A stretch of 64,000 nucleotides of DNA from the NCBI RefSeq assembly GCF_050436995.1, contig NC_134764.1, positions 10,540,001 through 10,604,000 of the forward strand. Reading direction: 5' to 3'. Position numbers and translations under genes: made by a program. Below, in pieces: positions 14,449-27,134 of the stretch. A model generated the notes under the pieces. The model saw only the letters and a program-made list of their open reading frames with translations, did not search any database and was not told where the DNA came from. This DNA comes from Anticarsia gemmatalis (Eukaryota; Arthropoda; Insecta; Lepidoptera; Erebidae). Each line of letters starts with the position of its first letter. Positions within the stretch are counted from its first letter, which is position 1.

Positions 14449-15246
14449 TAGTACGTATATTATTATGTTTAATAGCTTTTAACGAACTTTTAGAGGCGGG
14501 TCGGCATCCAGAAAGTGAAGTATACAATGACATTCGTGTACCAATTTTATTAGCTGAACAGGGTTTAATTTAAAACCACAGATATTATAAAAACTTGACG
14601 AATAAAAATTGTTGCTCATGATGCTAGCTGTCTAGTCCTGCGAGATTTTTGGTGTTTTACAAATAACCCCGCATATCTTCAGTATTAAGACATTTAAACA
14701 TAGTATATTATGTATTAAAATGCCTGTATAAACGCACCTTTATCCTTTTTATAATAATATAACTTGTAAACGAGGGCCATTAACGCGTAAAGTGCAAACA
14801 CAATATTATGCATTCAATCACTCTACGTGCCTCTTGTGCGTTAGTCCTTTACTTTAATACGGTAATTAGCGAAGCTTATACGCACTTTACTTCGGTCGTG
14901 ATTACTTCATAATGTGTTTGGGAAATAAACTACCCACTATAACTAAACTAAATTATTATGTAATGAGTAGCTTCTTCGTAGATCTTAAACGTGGAGACTT
15001 CAATATCAGTAAGGTTTTAAACTTAAAGTAAATATTTGAGCCATCTATGAAAAAATATTATTTTTGATCCCACCACAAAACTAACATTTTGAACCTACAA
15101 ATCTTAGATCGCATATCTTATTAATCAATACAAAGCCGCTGAATTCATCTCTAAAACTACACACAAAACATAACTACCTACATGAAAAAACTTAACTGAC
15201 ATACCATTTATATCAAAAGCTAATTTCCACTTTTCTCTTGTTGCAG

Positions 15247-15813
15247 CACGCGAACGCCGTCCGAGACTCAGCTCGTTTGATCCTCGATTCCCCTCAACCA
15301 GAATCAGAAGATGCCCTCACCCTGGCCAAAGCCCTTCGTACACGACCACCAGTCAACATGCTCCCAGCAGCTAAAGCAGGCACATTCTTCGCCAGAGACA
15401 ATCTATCCAACTTCATAGATTGGTGCAGAAAAGCTTTAGGCATTCTGGAGTGTCTGCTCTTCGAAACTGATGATTTATGTCTCCGAAAGAACGAGAAACA
15501 TGTCGTGTTATGTCTTCTGGAAGTTGCTAGGAAAGGAGCCGTTCTTGGCATGCCTGCTCCACTCTTGGTACAGATGGAAAGGCAGATTGAAAGAGAGTTG
15601 GCTGGTGAAGAAATCAGACCTGATGATTCGGCTGTACTTGGCTTGGTGCCTTCTGGTCCTCAGCCGCAGTTGGTCACTAATGACTTGAGGAGTCTTGATG
15701 AGAGGGTAAGGGATCTAGTTGAGAGGTGCTCCTGCCCCACACAGTTCCCCATGGTGAGGGTTTCGGAGGGAAAATACAGGATTGGTGATACCAGGATGTT
15801 GATCTTTGTTAGG
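15247..15813 (+). CDS. pigs: Gas2-like exon a: rest of CH domain and first half of GAR domain
   Basis: The acceptor is a pyrimidine tract then TTGCAG at 15241-15246; the donor is AGG|GTAAGT at 15814. The exon holds 189 codons from phase 0. The exon boundary cuts the GAR domain just after MLIFVR. Codon use is clearly GC-richer than the flanking introns. The open frame runs back to 15238 through the acceptor, but the in-frame Leu/Gln codons before 15247 are intronic. Confidence 0.92.
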
Positions 15814-18800
15814 GTAAGTTGCAACTTATATTTTTTTTCCATGATTTTTTTTACATGTCCGCTGGTTTTTTATGATCTATGCTTTACGAGCATTACCTTA
15901 CTTCCACAAGGACAGGAATTTTACAAAAATACATTTCAGTCAAGATATTTGAAGAAATTTATCAAAAACATGAAATTTTTTGGCTGATATATCAGTAATT
16001 ACACCCATACGATTAAGCTAATCTTTTAGCTATAAGAAAATGAGCGTTTCGTTCATCAAACAAAACAAAGAACCAGCAAGCACACTCAACACTCATTCAC
16101 TCCTTCATATAAGTACATTTTAGACAATTCCCAGCCGTACAAGTTTCCTTACACAGTTCAAACATAACAACCCATTTACAGCAAAAAACAAAAAGGCATT
16201 TTATGAATAAAACAAAGCGATATAATTGTGAATGGACGTGACCATTACTCGCCGCGCCTATTATAATATTTATAATAGTATTTACAAACTTGTCAATGGA
16301 AACGATTATGTAAATAGCTACAATTGCTATCATTATTGGTCTGAGAGGTGTTATTTACAAGGCTTAGGTGTGAAACTACACGTAAATGGTATAAATAGGT
16401 GTTTATATCCTTGTGTATTCAAGGTAGTTAAGGCGCGACAGATGTCTGGAGCCACGGAAGTCAAGACATGGGTTTATTTCAATTAAAATAATTACACTGA
16501 TGGGTGCATATTACTTTATATTGCTTTTGAGAACCATTAAAACCGCTTCCAAATTATCTTTTTACAGCTATCTGAAAGCTTTAGATTTATCTCGTACTAG
16601 CTCTACGTCTGCAGTCTTTGCCCGCAGCGAATTTCATCCCTTTAGGGAGGGGGATTCCTAAAAAATATCTCTTAATGCTCTTCTACACTACCTGTATTTG
16701 CAAAAATTAAGTAGATATCTACATATCTTAGCAGAAGATATTTTGTAGTCGGTCTATAGCTATCTCTGTCTAATTCTCTTGCTGTTTTAGTTTCATGAAT
16801 GAAAGTATGAATGTAGAGAATAGAGGGACAATTACTTTTTCCTGCTCTCAAATAGGTGTTCCTGTCTAGACATTCATTCATTATTCGTTGTCACTGTTTT
16901 AAAGAACAAAGAATGAACATTTGTACAAATTTATTAAAGAAAGTTAATTGCCAATGTGGCAAAAATATTTTTTTGTACTAGTTGAAGTACTAGATTTGCT
17001 TATAATTTTTTTTAAATAGCTTTTGTTCTTATTAATGGATAAATAATAAGTTAGAGTAGTAGTCACATGAACTTTAGGCACGTTTAGTTTTAGATGTTCA
17101 TCACTGTTCCTTATGACTCTTTCCGTGGGAGGTAAAAGAAAATCTTTGTAAATTTAAAACACCAGTCGTTATGATAGAAGTCGGCATTTTTTCGATTAAG
17201 AATTCCAAAAATGTGTGTCTTATGTATGTTACATGTACACAGATAGATAGAGCTATACATAATACGAGTATGTACGAAAATACATTATGTGTGTGGTCTA
17301 CACATTGTCATACAATCTATGCATGTTTCATATCTATCAGTAAAATCTGCGAATATCTTTAAAATGCTATACATGTCCAAATTACGAATTCAGGAATAAA
17401 ATATAATTGTATAATGAACATATCCGGGTGGTCTTGTATTGCGTGAGGGAGATGCTATCAGATTATCAGACATTCAAATAATATGACAAACAGTAGCCAT
17501 TTTAATTCACCTACAATCATCGAAGGATTATATAACGTCAAGACCATGCTATCGGTCTTCCATTAAATTATATTTTATACTAGAAATAAATCATAGTTCA
17601 AAAGGTTTAATATAAAGTGAATAACGAGTACGTTTACTTCAAAAATCCGTACTTTACAATGGTCCAACAATTCATTAAAAATTTAATTCTGCTTTCCTTG
17701 ATCTCAGGTTCCCCTTCATCTTTTATATAAAATTCTCGTGTCACAATGTTTGCTCCCGTACTTTGACAAAACAAAAATGTTTTACAAGAAACATTTTTGT
17801 TTGATATTAAAAAAAACGGTATTATTTGGTATCTGCCTACTTCTATAAAAAAAGGCGTAACTGTATGTATTAATAAATAACTTTAAATTTTCTCCATAAC
17901 TCTGAAAGTCTACACTGTTCAGTAAACAACACAAACACGTCGTCAGTTTGTCCACGCGATGTCCAAACAAAGCGGCATGTCGTCAGCTCTTGCTCAACTT
18001 ACATAAACATTGTCACTGTAAGGATCCGCTAGTTCATGTTGAAAGTACTGCTAAAGGTTACTGGATACTAAATACACTTATATTGATTTGCAAATATTGA
18101 AGAGATGTAGGTGTGTCTTTATGTGAGGACTTTATGATTGCTTTTAATTAGATTGTGTAAACTCTGATAGGTTAAAAACATTTACTTTTTGTGAAAGAAA
18201 CATATATCTAAATATTGCTTGTCTTAATCTATCCATTATTATTGCTATACCTATTCATTTATGGTCTATTCATAACTAAGTTTATTTTTTCAACATTTTA
18301 CAATCTCAATCAATAAAATAATTTTAAAGACAACTCTCGCACGAGACCCGTAACTACTATTTGTAGATCGCACAAATAATTTCAATTTCAAATATCACCT
18401 ATTATGGCTGTTAATATGAGGAATCGGGATCTTAAAATATCTCAAATATAGCTGAAATCGTTCAGGTCTAAAGACATTTGAAGTCCATTCTAAGCTTATA
18501 AAAGACAACCTTCTGAATTCTCATAGCCTTAGTCAATCGGCGCCAAAATTCTATCCACATTTCAAAACATCAACAAAATCTTCCATCTACAAAAGGCAGC
18601 TCAAAATCGCAAAACAAACTATTAAACCTAGTTACAAATACAACGACTGCTGTATTAGTACTAAAAATAGACTTCAAGCGCCTTTTAATGAAAAAAACAG
18701 ACACACACACTCATTTCTGATACACCAACATGACATTTATGGCTACGCTAATAGCGTTCCAATTCCTTTGACGACTGTCCTATGATTCATTCTCATCGAT

Positions 18801-21800
18801 TCCTTGTTTGGTCAAATCGAATGGACGCCTCTTAGAAAACGACTAGCGACCTTATAACAACCAATATCACTTGACCTTTCAACACCTGCACCATCTATGT
18901 CTCCACCGGTCATTTTATTCTGGTGGTTATACTACCAAATTTAGGAAGACCTCCAATTAGAAATGAAAAGTTAGAGGCGAGAGGTCTGTACAAGTTGGTA
19001 GGACTAGTACTCCATATTAAGGGATGCAAGGTTTACTAAACGAAGGTATATCGAGGTCATTGGTATTGATTGGGACTATCAAGGCATTCTCACGGTATCA
19101 GCGAATCTTTATTTGGAATTTCTAATAAACGAGTATAAGACGGTTCAAGATACACTAGTCTTTATACAAGAGATGTAGTGGCTGGTGTAAGCTGAGCTAC
19201 ATTGGTCCAATGCTCTTTATTGTCCGCTTACATTGTAAGCGATCAAAGATCACGAGTATTTAAACCTATTGAACTTATCGATATGTGCTGGAGGCAATAC
19301 CATAGTAGAATCTTATCGACAGTGACCTTCGTGTGCTCAGGGTCATATGACTGTCCAAAATATGAGTTTTGGAGAGTCATTGTGACATTCATGACGTGTC
19401 ATTCGTGTGTAGTTTGAACTATGTAAAAACCAGCTATTCTGGGTAGTTTTGCTCGCGTACAAAGTTTCATTCCCTGTTTCAACCGTTAAGGGATTGATTT
19501 AGACTATGTGTGTATGTGTTTTGATGGTCTCCTGCTATCTCCATGTTCAGTTTCATAAAAATCGTTTAATATACACTTTTCTTTCTATTCTAATAAAACA
19601 TAAGACATTTGGGAACCCACCAGCCAATTTCAAAGAATTTTCTGCGTCAATAAGACATAACATATAACTAATCTTTTCTCTTTTTCTTCCAGATCCTCCG
19701 CTCTCACGTCATGGTCCGCGTCGGAGGAGGCTGGGACACCCTCGCCCACTACCTCGACAAACACGACCCTTGCCGCTGCAGAGCCCAGCATCGCTCATCT
19801 CTCTCCGCCCGCCTGGCCCGTCCCAAACACGACCTGGCCGGAGCCACCGTCACATACGAAAGGACCCCAGAACCAACTGGACCTTCAGGACCCACTTCTC
19901 TACCCTACAAGCCAGAGCCAAAGACCTACGAACCCATGTCATTGCAGTACAATCCCAAGATTTATAACGAGGAACCGAAATCTGGTCATTATCAGTCAAA
20001 CCACAGATTAGATGCTCCTACCAGCCTCCCTTACCTGGGTGATTTGGACAGAGCCGTATCTCCGAATAGGAAGCACTTGGCTCCAAGAGCTAACAGTCCT
20101 AAGAGGAAGTCTACCTCTCCTGAACGAAGAACTAAGATTGTTGTCTCCAACCATTTGGTGCCTACTCCTCATGGTATGAGGAATAAGTCTCCCAGGCCTG
20201 TGTCGCCGGCTCCAGCAGCTGAAAGCGCCTCTGATAATGGGTCTGAGGTCTCTGATGAAGGGTACAGGAGTCTAGGCGTGGTGGCAGGGTCCACACAAGG
20301 GTCTCCTTCAACGAAAACGACGAACAGATACTCGTTGCACAGCCAGAATTCAATTGAAGATGCAGAATTTAATGGTGAGTGTTATTTTTTGTATTTTTTT
20401 TCTTTACCAAGTGATCAAGTCGTTAAATGATGTAACACATTTAGCTTTCTAGAAATGTTAAAAAAATCGCATATTTGAAAGTCTGCACGATTATCACATA
20501 TTGCCAATAAAAGCGACTAAAACAATATACTTACCTCTATTTAACTTTCAGTTGGAACAATATGGAATTTAAAGCGGATTTATGATAGGAACTGGAAAAT
20601 AGCAATTTATAAAATAGATTATTTTCTATATTTTGCACACCCCAAGGTTGAAAAACCACCTGCACTAAGAAACATCAAAATTATCGTTTTTTTCCAAAAC
20701 TGCACTTGTCATCTAAATACATAAGTTTATATACTGTGTATGTACATTGTACGTTGCATCAGATAATATCCGTTCACCGTAGTTTCGACACGTGTGCAAA
20801 TAATTACACGTGCATTATGTACTTACTACTATTTACATATGCATTGAAGGTTATGTGTGTTGGACAATTTTTAACATTTTACATCTACCGTTTTGTCGCG
20901 AAACTTCGGTAATATTTAACTGTTTTCGATCGGTATAATATTTTAAGTATGCCTTTTAAGACAACAAAAAGGTCAAGTGCGAGACGGATGTACATGAAGC
21001 GTACCAGTCCAAAGTAATAATATTTATTATAAGTCTTAGGCCTGAGATGAAAAGAGCAAGTGCAATTTGGGTCTCAAATATAAGGACAGAATGCTTTCCT
21101 ATAGCAGTAAAACATAGACATTTTAACCCTATCTAAAATATACTATGACAAAATTACTTTACGTACTTAATTGTGCAACGATTCAAAATTTGAAATACTA
21201 GATTTAAGGTAAAATTAATTTTATTTTTATGATGAAAAACAAGATAACAATTGAGGTACCGATAGCTAATAGTATGATGTTCAGTATTATAATATGAATG
21301 TGTGAGTGTATGCTTGTGTAAAGCAACAAGGATCATTATTCGCGTTATTGAAATGTACTGTAGAACAGATGTGCAACCTGAACGAATTCTTTTTTGTTTG
21401 TTGTCTTTGGTCTAAGTTAAGAAAGACTTGCTACTGTAATTGTAACTTACAGAAATCTATAGAAACTGAATCTTGCGTAATATTGTTTTAGCGACAACTT
21501 TTAATAATATAGCTCCTGTTATGCCCGATGGTGTAAGTGAAGGTGTGAAATACACCCTTATTTTGCCATGAACAAAGTCCCATGTAATTAGGGGCGAGCT
21601 TGTTGCCAACCTCTAAAACCAAAAGTCGCTCCAGCAAGCTTTTTATGGGTTTACAATATTTAAAATATTCTCTAAAAATAATGACAGATTATTTAATTTA
21701 TAAACTTAAGCGATCGCTACCTCTTATGCATTGTGTTCTTTATACAATAGTTTTCGCAAGCCACCGCGCAGCACCGTTAAATTGCTCTGTCTGTGTGTCC

Positions 21801-24800
21801 ACATCTCATGAATAACTGTTACCGTTTTAGTAATATTGTTTTCAATAATAACATATTTCTGTTTTAACATAGTCTAGGGAGCTCGGGAGGTCGTTAGTTC
21901 GATTCCCACGCCGAACAATTATTTGTGCTAACCACAAACAGTTGTTTCGGGTCTGGTTGTACTTTGTGTTCGTTGTTTGTTTGTTTGTAAAAGTCCCCAA
22001 GACACGAGTAATTCTTAGTACGGAAGTTGTCTTTAAAAATAAAGTCCACGTAAGCAATAAATCCATTTACAACTAGCAACTACCGTGCTATAAATATACT
22101 ATTATATCAGGAATGTTCTAAGTAATGTCAACTACTTATGCAACTGTTATTAAACATAAGATAACACGGGATCAAGTTCTCCATATAAGATTATGAGTAG
22201 ACCTTAAAGAATTTATAAACAACGTATTAATGTCATATCAATGGCAGCTGGTGTTGGTTGGCTTTGTTATTTTCAACATACTATGGTGAGGTTTAAACCT
22301 TTCCTCATTACGGAAGGTGACCCTTGCCCAGCAGTAGGACGGTTATTGGTTAAGTTTTTCACTTAATAGTTACTTTTTAAGCCGAGTGAGTAAAGAAGTG
22401 CAGTGGGACTTTAATTAATGAGTTAAAACTATTTATTTATGTATTGGTTAGACTTTTGTTTTACTATTTTTGATGTTTAAAGAAATAAATACGAGATAGG
22501 CCTTTGTCCCAGCAGTAGGATAGGCTAAAAAAAAACAAAAAAAGCCGTCTGAGCGTTTATGAGCCTGTATAGCTAAAAGTTAAGCGTAGTTCTCACGGCC
22601 GAATTGCATAATCAATATAATTGAGTTGAACGCCTTAGCGTCCGAAATAACGGGTTTAAATATATATAGTGTTTTTCAAAGAATTTTAATAGAAATATAG
22701 TAAAAATTATTTAGCGTTACTTGCCAGCTGTTCTCATTGGCCCTACCTTCCGAACTGGCGGTAAATTCACTCTCTGTATCATTGACTATCATAAGTGTCA
22801 GCATTTGACCGAAATAAAAATGATTTGATTTTGATATCATAGTTAGTCGAGCCAGCGAGTATTATTAAGATATTGTTTAATTTATCTTTAAAACGTAATT
22901 TCTAAACGCAATCATTAGAAAGATAAGTATCGTCCTTGTTTTATCAATGCTGTTTGTTTATTAGATTGATAAAACTAATTGAAAATACTTGTACATTTAA
23001 AATCTTCTGATTAAACTGAAAGATTAACTGTGTAAGTAATAATTACAAAGGAAGGTTTTATTTTTTTAAAGACAACTCTTGCACTAAGAATTGATCTTGT
23101 GTCGCGGGGACTTTCACAAACATACAAACAACGGACACAAAGTACAAACAGACTCGAAACAATTTTATATTTTGTGGATCGCATAAGTAAAAGATCCGTG
23201 TAGTAATCGAGCCCACGACCTCCCGACGTAATGGTAGCGGCGTGGTGACCCTAAACCCATCTGCGCCTCGGAGGTTTCGATGCATAATTTGTTAAGGTTT
23301 TACTTAAAAGTAACCATTCTCTCTTATTGTATGGTTACTGGTCAACCTAGTGTCAAAGTTGTTCAAGCCGCCCGAAAGGCCTTCGACGTGGCTTAACGAC
23401 AATTTCTTAATTAGTTGACAACAACCGGGACCGACTTTTTACGTGCCCTCCGAAGCACGGAGACCCCCAGTCCAAATACCACTATGCGGTCACTCATGTA
23501 TAGAATGACCGCGCCATGGTTTGCTTAACACACAGATCTTTGACTGCCTCTGTGGCGCGGTCGGTAGTATATGCGACTGCGGTGCGAGAGGTCTCGGGTT
23601 CGAATCCTGGGTCGGGCCAAAAAGTCTTTTCTGAGATTTTCTGTTAAGAATTTCTTAGAGATTGCCCGGAGTTAGGAAGTTGAGGTCAAAGACCTCCGTG
23701 CCTCGGAGGGCACGTAAAGCCGTCGGTCCTGCGCCTGACCTCTCACTGGTCGTGTCGGTTATCCGTCCCACCAAACTATGAGAGTGATGGAATAGAGAGT
23801 GTACCTGTGTATTGTGCACACGCTTGAACACTATAAACAAAGTCCTGCACAGACTTCACAGTTTCAATGAAACTGACCATCGTAGCCGTATATCGGCTAG
23901 GAGGACATTAACCCACAGATCGTTTACCGATCGGTGAGCGCAATTACTGGCTATGGGCCATTTAAACCGGGTGAATAAAGAAGTTACTAGTACTTATGTA
24001 TTATCATCAGGATATGATTCAAGAACTTTTCACCAATAACCTCGAACGATGTTTATCAATGATGACTAATAATGATTACAATCAAATACTTAATCAATTG
24101 ACGTAACAATTTCAATATTAATGATGATACGTGCAATATGTACGTCATTGTCACCGTGTATTTGGATGCCCAAGGACCCATTGTGTGTAGTGATGTTGAT
24201 GACCTGACTGGCTTGACCAAATAGTGACCAGCGTTTTTATGGGTGAAATTTTGGAAAACAAATAGGAATGATAATTTAATTTTTCAGAGTAATCTAGAGT
24301 ACATTTCTAGATATCAAAGATAAGCTTTAGATTTTTTTAAATATACTTACTTACTTTTCATAAAACAGTAGTTATTTTTGAACTTAGTCAAAATATTTTC
24401 ATTTTAATATTTTAACATGACTTAAAAAGATCTCACCAATAATTTTTGAATAATTAAACATAATAATATCTTGTAATTGTAATCACTATGGACAGTTAAC
24501 TTCAGTAAAACGTTACTTTGAAGATTAACCTGCTCTACCACTCAACAGAAAATGATTAATAAAAAAAACAAACACAGTGTTTATTCACGATATTACGAAA
24601 TTAAAATAACATAGTTAGGCAGAGCCAACTGTCACAATTTAAACATAATAATTTCAAACTTAATTCCCATCACTAATTCTATCACGAGGGTACACGGCAG
24701 TGCGCTCGCCAAGTAATTAATTATGTATCTTACATTCTAACTGATATAATTGTGATGTTAACTGACGGTTAACTGGCAGTCACGAAGCACACACGTGCAT

Positions 24801-27134
24801 GACACGTGAGGCAAGACGTGATGAAAATGTTCCTTTAAGGGTAAACTAGTTTTTGATCGTGACTTCGTCCGAATGAGATGATTTTCCGGGGTAAAAGTGT
24901 AATATATGTTAGATTAGGTTGTTAACTAATAGTGTACTGGATTTCATCAAAATCCGTTTGATAATTTTGACGTGTAAGAGTTGTAAACATACATATGTAT
25001 ATTGTTTATCCATCTTAACAAACTCTCGCATTTATAATAATGGCTAGTTTGCAACTTCGTACGCCTTAAAAGATTTCCCACAAAAAGTATCTCATGTGTT
25101 AATTTAGTCTTTATACTATCTGTGTACCAGACTTCATCAAATTCCATTTGGTAGGTTTAACGTGAAAGAGTAACAAATTAGCGGGATTCGAAGTATTTGA
25201 GAGTTATAATAGACAACATAATCATTAGACCCGAGGTCCCTTATTCACTACTTCTTAACAAAATTAAAGTTAGTCGTTTTTATTTAGCAAAAAGCTTCTT
25301 TCAAAAAGGTCTCTCACTAGATTACAAAACACCGGATAAACCACCTTTGAAATACCTCCGCAGTATAATCACAGAGGCTTGCGGAAAAGGGAAGTAAACG
25401 CCGTGCTCAAGCCATGCCCTTACACGGCATCACTCAATGTACTTACTTATTACCTTAACTCTAGTTATTACTCCCAAATATGGCAATTGTTACTTAGTTT
25501 TTGTACTACAACTATTAATATGAAGGATTAGAACCTTGTTTGCGTAACCTTAAGTGAATGTGGTTTCATTGACTAGGAATGAATTGGCACGATTACATTG
25601 CGTGATTTGTTGTAGAGCTTGTACAAAATACGAATTGAAAACGACGATGAATGCGAAAGGATTTTCTAAATTGGCAATCATTTAAAACGCGATACGTTGC
25701 TATATTTTTTGTGGGTAGGCGTTTTGTTACTTCAGTTTTGGCAAAAATTGATTGGGTTTCGTTTAAAATGTATAATTAAGAAAAGAAGTGGCTTTACTTT
25801 GCGGCTATTACTTTAAGTATTGCAAGCTTTAGTTTGAACGATTTGGTATTTATAACGATGTTGTTTGATTTTGCTCGTAGTTTTTGTATAACACTCTATA
25901 AAGAGTGTGAGCCATCTATACTAATATTATAAAGCTGAAGAGTTTGTTTGTTTGTTTGTTTGTTTGTTTGAACGCACTAATCTCAGGAACTGCTGGTCCG
26001 ATTTGAAAAATTCTTTCACTGTTAGATAGCCCATTTATCGAGGAAGGCAATAGGCTATATATCATCACGCTACGACCATTAGGAGCGGAGTAGTAACGAA
26101 AAATGTTACAAAAACGGGGAAAATTCCCATTCTCTCTTACGTGACGCAAGCGAAGTTGCGCGGGTCAGCTAGTAAGACATAAATAAGAGTGGAAACAGCT
26201 ATTCTAAATATATGTTCTCCTTTTTCCAGAGCGTCTCGATCACGACGACGGCTGCCACATGGACAAGCCAGAACGAGTGGACGACTACGTGAGCCTCAAC
26301 ACCGGCCTCCGCAAGACTGACTTCTCCGACACCTTCTACGGCGGAAGAAAGACCAGCTCCATTGACGAGAAGTCAGTCAGAGGCAGTCCCGACCGCGTAG
26401 TCGTCAACGAATGCAACGATTCTCCCAGCAAGAGTCTTAGACCAACGAGGGAAGCTTCAGAGTCTCCCACAAAGACTATTAGAAGCCGACAAGCTAGCCG
26501 AATCCCTCACTCTCCAGTCAGGAATAGGACTCCAAGCCGAGGGAACACACCGAGCCCTAAGCACTCCGCTACTCCAGTCCAGACCTCTCCGAAGTTAACT
26601 CCTAAGCTGCCACCTACTGCCAGGAACACTTGGGGAGGAAGAACTGCTCCAAATCAGGCTAAAGCTAAAGCCAGGCCTACGATCGGAGCTGATACCTTCG
26701 AGAATCCCAACAAATCTCCCAAAATGAAGCCTAAAGCTCCTCAGACTGAGGCTTTCAAGAGAAATTCTCCTCTAAGAGCAAGTAGTGCTACTCTTAGATC
26801 CCCACCGAATAACAAGGCTCTGAGCCCTTTACTAGAACAGATCTTAAGGTCAGCGGAGACTGCGAAAGACGATATGGCGGTTCTGGAGAAGATGAAGGAG
26901 ATTATTAGGACTTATTCAAAGGGAGACGACTCTTTATCTAGAACTAGCTCAAAGGACTCAGACTACGCTGACTTTACATCAGCCTGGGTTATGTCTGATG
27001 GAAAATTAGAAAGATCTACCAGCACAAGACAGCTGGCTGCTCCTAGGAAAGACCAAAGGAATGGTTCATCCAGAATACCGGCGCCAGTGTCCATTGGCTG
27101 CAGAAGGTCCACATCCACGTCACAGTTCCAATGA
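15247..27134 (+). CDS. pigs: Gas2-like cytoskeletal linker (Pigs orthologue), 3' three exons, N-terminus missing
   Basis: The gene joins 15247-15813, 19693-20374 and 26230-27134 to give 717 codons plus stop. All joins are in frame (phases 0, 0, 1) at GTAAGT/AG, GTGAGT/AG and AG sites. Residues 1 to about 115 are the C-terminal half of a calponin-homology domain (GTFFARDNLSNFIDWCRK, CLLFETDD). Residues about 147-220 are a GAR/Gas2 domain, which binds microtubules (CPTQFPMVRVSEGKYRIGDT, then VRVGGGWDTL and HDPCRC). The rest is low-complexity Ser/Pro/Arg-rich with many SP/TP sites. SRIP appears at about residues 506 and 697 in basic context, the SxIP type that binds EB1. Known family members crosslink actin and microtubules; in flies the gene is pigs (pickled eggs). 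The CH start and initiator Met lie upstream and are not visible. Confidence 0.9.
15814..19692 (+). other. Intron of the Gas2-like gene, 3.9 kb
   Basis: I see no additional exon. The open frames at 16097-16486, 17171-17362 and 19202-19417 lack splice sites and coding bias. There is a SINE fragment (minus strand) at 18325-18385 and an AT-rich short hairpin (CAAAAATGTTT and complement) near 17772-17799. Confidence 0.6.
19693..20374 (+). CDS. pigs: Gas2-like exon b: second half of GAR domain and start of Ser/Pro-rich tail
   Basis: The acceptor is CTTCCAG at 19686-19692 and the donor is AATG|GTGAGT at 20375. It opens ILRSHVMVRVGGGWDTLAHY, finishing the GAR domain, then HDPCRCRAQH, then a disordered Pro/Ser/Tyr-rich stretch with repeated TSLPY-like words (PTSLPYKPE, PTSLPYLGD) that may be short linear motifs. 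The length is 682 nt, so it ends in phase 1. Confidence 0.92.
21872..22045 (+). mobile_element. tRNA-derived SINE, family 1, 5'-truncated
   Basis: It shares the GGTTCGATTCCCACACGGAG-type box B region, CCACAAACAGTTGTTTCGGG and the GTTTGTAAAAGTCCCC block with full copies at 47886-48090, 50637-50843 and 57351-57535. Confidence 0.7.
22716..22835 (+). mobile_element. LINE 3'-end remnant
   Basis: It contains TGCCAGCTGTTCTCATTGGC, then CCTACCTTCCGAACTGGCGG, and ends AAATGATTTGATTTTGAT. The related segment at 30480-30740 still shows degenerate reverse-transcriptase-like C-terminal residues (VCRDRSKWR), which supports a non-LTR element. Confidence 0.6.
23068..23280 (-). mobile_element. tRNA-derived SINE, family 1
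   Basis: The minus-strand copy has its tail (AGACAACTCTTGCACTAAGA read on +) at 23068 and the tRNA-like head (box B GTCGTGGGCTCGATTAC on the minus strand) near 23200-23280. The open frame 23058-23285 is part of it. Confidence 0.7.
23541..23910 (+). mobile_element. tRNA-derived SINE, family 2
   Basis: It starts TGACTGCCTCTGTGGCGCGG and has an excellent box B (GGGTTCGAATCCTGGGTCGG). The body ends near ATATCGGCTAGGAGG. A degraded copy is at 9465-9812 and an inverted copy at 38625-38905. It is a SINE rather than a functional tRNA gene because the acceptor stem does not close. Confidence 0.7.
25915..26172 (+). mobile_element. Non-autonomous Helitron-like element with (GTTT)n tract
   Basis: The 5' end is TCTATACTAATATTATAAAG after A; there is an internal GTTT tract (about 25941-25970), and the 3' end is GCGCGGGTCAGCTAG before T. 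Near-identical copies are at 45713-45966 and 53647-53901, with a truncated one at 54901-55030. The structure matches the lepidopteran Helitron-like families linked with microsatellites. Confidence 0.8.
26230..27134 (+). CDS. pigs: Gas2-like terminal coding exon: Ser/Pro/Arg-rich tail with SxIP motifs
   Basis: The acceptor is TTTTTCCAG at 26221-26229; TGA is at 27132-27134. The first codon is split across the intron (GAG). The tail has SP/TP-dense segments, one predicted helix (ALSPLLEQILRSAET and following charged residues) and two SRIP motifs in basic surroundings. The acceptor lies 57 nt downstream of a Helitron-like insertion (25915-26172). Confidence 0.9.

Larger units (their letters stand above)
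1..15246. other. Gene-poor region, probably upstream intron of the Gas2-like gene
   Basis: I see no exon here. The first clear coding exon (15247) opens in the middle of a calponin-homology domain, so an upstream exon must exist; I scanned for the expected N-terminal CH half and did not find it, so it probably lies before position 1. The interval contains repeats listed separately and AT-rich filler. Open frames at 412-693, 9924-10139 and 12956-13216 have no recognisable product, splice context or codon bias. A segment at 360-412 resembles 39420-39472, so both belong to an unnamed interspersed repeat. Confidence 0.6.
20375..26229 (+). other. Intron of the Gas2-like gene, 5.9 kb, repeat-rich
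   Basis: It contains a SINE fragment (21872-22045), a LINE 3' end (22716-22835), a SINE (23068-23280), a degraded repeat at 23335-23545, a second SINE (23541-23910), a Helitron-like or LINE tail piece (24840-25170) and a complete Helitron-like element (25915-26172). I see no further exon. Confidence 0.6.

Noticed and set aside
23575..23625. Good tRNA box B (GGTTCGAATCC)
   Set aside because: It belongs to a SINE head; no closed acceptor stem or anticodon arm, so not a tRNA gene.
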